Program-made: the position numbers and the translations under genes | NCBI GenBank assembly: GCA_002917075.1 | Contig: NTMA01000008.1 | Coordinates: 496,001 to 560,000, forward strand | From: Hawksworthiomyces lignivorus | Taxonomy: Eukaryota > Ascomycota > Sordariomycetes > Ophiostomatales > Ophiostomataceae | DNA: 64,000 nt | Reading direction: 5' to 3' | Notes under the pieces: generated by a model | What the model was told of the DNA's origin: nothing | Database searches by the model: none | Seen by the model: the letters and a program-made list of their open reading frames with translations, nothing else | Shown: piece after piece, positions 58,831 to 64,000 of the stretch | Layout: each line of letters starts with the position of its first letter | How positions within the stretch are numbered: position 1 is the first letter of the stretch

Positions 58831-61800
58831 ATGATCATGGCTGCAGCAAATCCAGCAATTGGGATATTTGAAGAAGCACAGCGGGCTTTTCGTGAGAAGT
58901 TAAAGAACGAAGATTTATACAAGGAAACATTAAAAACCAAAACGGCGACTGGCGTGCACAAAGCAATCGACAACCTCCAAAAGAGTGTGGAAGGCAAGCA
59001 AGGACTTCGATATATGGGGAAACTCACCTGCTTGGTCCAGAAGCTATCCTGTTACTGCGAAGCGGTCAGTGCGTTTGTCCAGGTGGATTCTTCTGTACTT
59101 GCTTCGATATGGGGGCCCTTCAAGGTCTGCTTGGCCCGGTCGTGTCAGTCTAACGGCATGTTCGATTACATTACGGATAACATGGTACGGATAGGCCAAG
59201 CCTTTCCACAGTTTGACGTATTAGCGGCAACGTTCGATGAAAGCGACAACATTAAAGCTGCATTAGCAGTTTTCTACGAAGACATCCTTGATTTTTACGG
59301 AATATCATTTGACACGTTCAATCTAACAAGTGAGTTTTCTATTTAAAAAGGCCATATGCGGGAGATGAATAGCTCACGACACAAAAGAATATCAACAGGA
59401 TGTGGAGGCGACAATCTCTGACCAACGCCGGGCGGTTGATATTGTGGTACAAAATCTTGAGAAACACGTGGGCCTCTTTGGACCAGACGTGACATTATCA
59501 GACATACAACAAGCACGAGACGATCGCAGCCAGGCTTTGGATAGATTTACCAAGGCATATTCTGCTCAAGAACGCCGGAAGTATCTTGGCTTGAAAGCGC
59601 GTATCGCACCAGAGTTCTACGATGAAAAGCTCGACTGGTTTCGCAACAGATCTGTACCAGCTTGTTCGATGTGGTTTCTCAAAGATGGCTCATTTTCTAA
59701 GTGGTCTGATCCCTCCAATAACAGCAGCAAGTGGCTCTGGTTGCAGGGTATACCGGGGGCAGGAAAGACGTATCTGTCGGCTGCAGCAGTCCATGAATTG
59801 ATGGAAAGGAAACATCGTATCCTCTTCGCTTTCGTGAGCCATATAACGAAGGCGAGCTTGACGACACTGGCTGTGATGCAATCTCTGATATTTCAGGCAG
59901 CAGATGACGATACCAATTTGCAGCGTATCTTGGTAGCATCGAAAGAGCGTGAGCTTCAAGGGAACACCATCCATGTATCCAAGATGCTAAAGACGATTCT
60001 CGAGATGGTTGCCGGTCCCACGTATATTATCATCGACGGATTAGACGAGATGGAAATTCATGAGCGAAAGCTACTGATGAACCACATGGAAGGACTGTCT
60101 AAGGACTGCGATGATCTGCGAGTCCTTGTCAGCAGCCGCACTGAAGACGACATATCCCAGGCGCTAGAGAAAAAAGGAAAGGCTTTGCGAGTGGACGACT
60201 TGAACCATGGGAGTATGTAGATTTACGTAAATCATCGATTCCAAGATTTTCTTTGTGATCGCGATTTTGACGAAGATACTCAAAAAGAAGTACTTGCCCT
60301 CGTGTCACCGTTATCAGCCATTGCTAAAGGTGAGACCCCGATTGTTATTTTAAAGACCAGAGCCTTATACTGAGACGGGTCTACCCACGTTAGGAATGTT
60401 TCTATACGCACGGATTTGCCTCGACAATTTGGAGCAAATGACAAGCATCGACGAAATCCGGCGTGAACTTCGAGCACTTCCAGTCGATCTAAACGATGCG
60501 TGAGCCCTTCCCCGGGAGATACTTGATGTGATAGCTCTGAGATGATCTTAGATGCATCGTTGCTAACTTCTATTGTCAGGTACCATCGCATATTTGAACG
60601 CATCAATAAATCGAATGCAGATATGAGAGCCAAGTGCAGAAGGATATTGGGCTGGATTTGAATGCGCACCGATTCCACTAACTACGTATGAGTTAGAACA
60701 AGCCTTGGCAGTCGACATGCGGCCTGATCAGGAGATCGGTGTTGTTCCACGACCTCTAGGCAGATTTAATTTTGTTAAGAGTTGCGGGCCAATCGTTGAA
60801 GTCGTGGGCGAGAAGCTGCAATTTGTTCATTTCACGGTCTCAGAGTATGTTTCCCGCATTTTGAACTATTAACTCACGTATGATGAGGGCTAAAATGAAA
60901 TAGGTATATATTTAGCCAGGACATTAGCAATTTTATCGATAAAGCTGCAGCGTCAGAGGACCTTGTCCTGTCTTTCCTCATCTACCTGGCCTCTGGAGTT
61001 TTAGACTCGGAACTTGACAACGAAGACGTCGATAGGAACATACTTGCTGGGCACTATAGACTGCTTCAGTATGCTAGTTTCTATTGGGCAAATATTCTTC
61101 CCTCGATTGAGCATGTTGGCAAATCACCTAAGCTTGAAAAGGTCCTCACGAGAGTCATTGAATGCGGAGAAAATGAGAATTTCGAAAGCGACGACGTGAA
61201 ACTTGTCTCTGTGAATGATGATCTCCGCCGGACGTCGCCAAAAGTTTTTGACGTGCTGTGTGCGACCATTGGCTTCCACCTCAGCGATGAGAGATGGGAG
61301 TGGCAATGGACCAACAGTGAGCACTTGTGTCACACGATGGACTTGGCTGTATCTCTAACTGTTATACTGACGGCATACTCCAGGCTCCATATGGATTGAC
61401 CGCGACCCCCTGATGACTTCACGCATGCTTGTCCGCGTCCAAGAACGATTTGACAGTCTGATCCGCAATAAGATATTTGCTACGCGAATACACCAAGAAT
61501 ACGGAACCTGTATATTTAAATGCATCTTCCCATTCTGCGTACACAGTCGCCGGGGCTTCAAAAATGAGAAGGATTTGGAAAATCACTTTAAGCATCATGG
61601 GCGGCCGTGGAAGTGCAGTTTGTCAACTTGTGAATTTACTTCCATTGGGTTTATAACTAAGAAAAGCCGGGATGACCATTGGGTGAAATTTCATCTTCCA
61701 GACTTAAGCCAGATGCACGAAAGCAGTGACGACTTTGAAAATCTCAACCCAGAGGATGCTCAGCCCATCCTTTTTGGGCTTATCATCGAACAAGATGTCG

Positions 61801-62681
61801 AGAAAATCGGGCAGCTGTTGGCTTCGGCAAGCGGGAAAAAGCTCAAACCCGAGATTCTTGTTGCGGCCAGGCGATTTGCAGCATCTGATTTTAAATCTCT
61901 GACAATCACTGAACTTTTGACCCCACCACACGAAACATTCATACCGCTCGACATCGTGAATGCGGCGGTGAAGAGTGGCGATGTCGAATTTGTTAGATGG
62001 GCAATTGCTAAGACTAAGCGAAAGGATTGCGCCAAGTTGATAAAGGTCGTGCTCGGTACGGAGTCGCAAGACGTGTATGACTTTTGGGAAGACTATATTG
62101 TACAACATATAGGGGTATTAATGACTGATTCTCCCGAGAGCAGCATTATTTTTGCTGAAGACCTCTTCCGCCAGCCCCTCTGGAATGACACCAATGCATC
62201 AAAGGAGGCCAGATTGATAGGCTTGCTAAGAAAGCTCGAGAAGCGCATGGACAAGAAATTGTTAGGATCCGTTCTCAGGCACGTCGCCGCGTCGAACTGT
62301 TCCATACCCGTGGCAAAGGAACTGCTCAGCCTCGGTGCTCCGATCGACTTTCCACGTGGATATAGCGCAGGAATGACAGTGCTGCAAAAAGCAGCCCGGC
62401 AAACAGGCGAGAGAGCTGCCTATTTCATGCGATTTCTCGTCTTTCAAGGAGCTGATACTGATAAATTAAATTTCAAGAAGGATATTGCGAAAGAAACCGG
62501 GGCCGCGAATATTGTGCGTTGGCTGGGTGTGACGTGGGAGGAAATGCTCTCTGAATATCAATTAAGTACCACTGCTAGCCAGCAGAGAATGGAGAGTGCA
62601 CTGGAAGGCATAGAACGACATGGCATCAATGCAGTGTGGGTGGCCGATTCACGACCTGGTTCAGTGTCTGACTCCGACTAG
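58831..62681 (+). pseudogene. NACHT/STAND (NLR-like) protein with C2H2 fingers, frame broken twice
   Basis: Relict or disabled gene of the fungal STAND class. Exons: 58831-59329, 59388-60329, 60394-60499, 60580-60844, 60904-61316 and 61384-62681 (about 1174 codons). The N-terminal helical domain (about 1-190) resembles the fold often preceding fungal NACHT modules. NACHT: Walker A LWLQGIPGAGKTYLS, Walker B YIIIDGLDEME, LRVLVSSRTEDD. A winged-helix region (FLYARICLDNLEQM, IPLTTYELEQALAVDM, LQFVHFTVSEYI) follows. Two Cys/His finger-like units come next (CIFPFC..H..H, CSLSTCEF..H), then ankyrin-like helices. TAG at 60218-60220 interrupts NHGSM/IYVNHRFQDF, and an extra base near 60659-60662 (TGA at 60659) shifts the frame before CAPIPL. 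Both flanks keep conserved sequence, so the damage looks recent. Confidence 0.82.
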
Positions 62682-63275
62682 AATACTGCTATGATTAGCG
62701 AAATATCCTTTCCGCCACTTTTGGAAATCACTACAGTTTTCATTATCTTAACTTTCTAGTAGACTCCGAGAATTTTAATTTCAGTCAATGAAGGGGATGA
62801 ACTACGACTTTAGCTACACATGTCATAGTTCTAACCACGAGAACATGCCTAAACAACCTGAACGAAAAGCCGTTCCTTCTGGGCCTTCTAGAAATTGAAG
62901 AAACCGTACACTTCAGGAGATTAGCTCAGGAGCGATAGGGTACCGCGTAGATGATGTGAGCTATTCTTGTCCGCAATAGTTTCCCCTGGGGCTAGCCCTG
63001 GTCAATTCAAAGCGACCAAAACATCAGTTTTATAGGTCCTAAAAGAAGCTAGATGCTAGGGCATTTGAAATGTCCTGATGTCTAACACGAATGGCAAAAG
63101 TAGATCAAGACTAGCTAGAAATCACTTAGAAAATCAACCCAAGCATATAGCGGCGCCATGTTTGTACGCCAAGGAACGGCAGCCTTCAAGGCGTGCATTC
63201 TGTACAAGGGTCCCAAGTCCAACCCATCGCAAAGAAATCCCCTTTCAGGCTGCAAGCCCCACATCTCTCTCCTCC
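62682..63275. other. Convergent intergenic region, no gene seen
   Basis: About 590 bp of AT-rich sequence after the STAND gene. Plus-strand open frame 63078-63581 is antisense to the following gene and is not supported. Confidence 0.5.
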
Positions 63276-63689
63276 CTACTCCTTTTTCTTGCCGAACAGG
63301 CCCTTGAGCCACCCCAGCCTCTCTCGCTCCCCATCGGGTCCATAACGTCTCGCCCGGCGCCGCACCGCTCGGCGTCCAGCGCGCGAGTTCTCGTCGACAA
63401 ACACCATAGGCGCGGCCGGGTCGTGCATCGCCGCCTGCCGCTCGATGCGCCCAAGCTGTTGCCCGGCGAAGCCGCCAACGACGGCGCCGGCGACCATGTC
63501 CCCTCCGCCGCCGGCCACCAGGCCGCCGACAACGCCGATCTGCTGTCCTGCCTGTTGCATCTGATTCTGCTGGCGGCCTGAGAGCGCCGCAGCCGGCACG
63601 GCTACCATGCCTGGCGGCGGCTCAGGATTCGTCCCCGGCGCAATTGGTATCGGCGCTTTGATGTCGCTTGGCGGAGACTTGGAAGACAT
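63276..63689 (-). CDS. Small glycine-zipper-containing protein, unknown function
   Basis: 137-aa single-exon gene from the ATG at 63689. The N-terminus is Pro-rich (APIPIAPGTNPEPPPG). The central segment GGLVAGGGGDMVAGAVVGGF has glycines and small residues spaced like a glycine zipper and could insert in or lie on a membrane. The C-terminus is strongly basic (RRAVRRRARR, GLFGKKKE). No signal peptide. Codon use is GC-rich, unlike the pseudogene next to it, which supports it as a real gene. Similar small fungal proteins are usually annotated only as hypothetical. Confidence 0.65.
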   Translation of the reverse strand: MSSKSPPSDIKAPIPIAPGTNPEPPPGMVAVPAAALSGRQQNQMQQAGQQIGVVGGLVAGGGGDMVAGAVVGGFAGQQLGRIERQAAMHDPAAPMVFVDENSRAGRRAVRRRARRYGPDGERERLGWLKGLFGKKKE

Positions 63690-64000
63690 GTTATAATAAA
63701 GAATATTTCTTCTCGATCTGCTGTCAAAAATTAATTAATTTGCTCTGGTGAACTTGATGTCGTGACAGTAAACTTTGTTTTCGGTTAATTTAAGGTATGA
63801 ACGATAAAATTCGTATCGGTAGATCTCTTCGTATTAAATACGACGTAGTTCTCTCAGAATTTTTTAAGTCACCGCTGTCTCTATGTTCTCCACACAGCTG
63901 AGAGCTGCCAGGGCTTCGCCACGATGCTGACATGCATGAGATATTGTGTGTGAGAAAGAGATACTGTGATTCCGCCATTAACCTTAAAATATAGCAAATA
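63690..64000. other. AT-rich flank at the window edge
   Basis: Upstream region of the small glycine-zipper gene. No feature seen. Confidence 0.5.

Overview
The window is nuclear DNA of a filamentous ascomycete, most likely a sordariomycete and plausibly Hypocreales. Genes are compact and mostly GC-rich, with short spliceosomal introns (about 55-110 nt, GTRNGT donors, CTRAY-like branch sites). Conserved genes include RpdA-type histone deacetylase, Rpn11 and an Srk1/Rck2-type kinase, alongside lineage-specific families (HET, NACHT/STAND, ascomycete class II peroxidase). I support 24 protein-coding loci. I found no rRNA, tRNA, CRISPR array or intact transposon. Exon structures were worked out by hand from splice signals and reading frame.

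Layout. 0-9 kb: the tail of an unidentified gene, a ZIP zinc transporter, a conserved fungal protein of unknown function, a PLP-dependent diaminopropionate ammonia-lyase-like enzyme and a small secreted protein. 10-18 kb: an Srk1/Rck2-type MAPK-activated kinase behind a 3.6-kb gene-free, polypyrimidine-rich region, then an amidohydrolase. 19-25 kb: a polytopic membrane protein, a protein with a candidate Atg8-interacting motif, and an uncharacterised protein. 25.8-36 kb: proteasome deubiquitinase Rpn11 head-to-head with histone deacetylase RpdA (very long alanine-rich tail), a trans-aconitate methyltransferase-like protein, a membrane-anchored ricin-type lectin and a MetE-like protein.

38-46.5 kb: a LAC12/LAC4-like divergent pair, made of an MFS sugar permease and an intracellular GH2 beta-galactosidase, followed by a zinc alcohol dehydrogenase. 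Together they look like a lactose or beta-galactoside import-and-hydrolysis module. The permease carries an in-frame TAG with 58 clear codons of conserved tail after it.

47-64 kb is a more accessory-looking, less GC-rich stretch: an orphan gene, a HET-domain protein, a secreted class II peroxidase, an 11-exon SNF2-RING ATPase, and a divergent NACHT/zinc-finger STAND (NLR-like) gene. The SNF2 gene has an in-frame TAG where family members usually have tryptophan. The NLR-like gene has an in-frame TAG plus a one-base frameshift, so it is a probable pseudogene. The three TAG codons are all of a kind that a single CpA-to-TpA change can create. Together the island looks like a non-self-recognition type locus that is partly inactivated in this strain.
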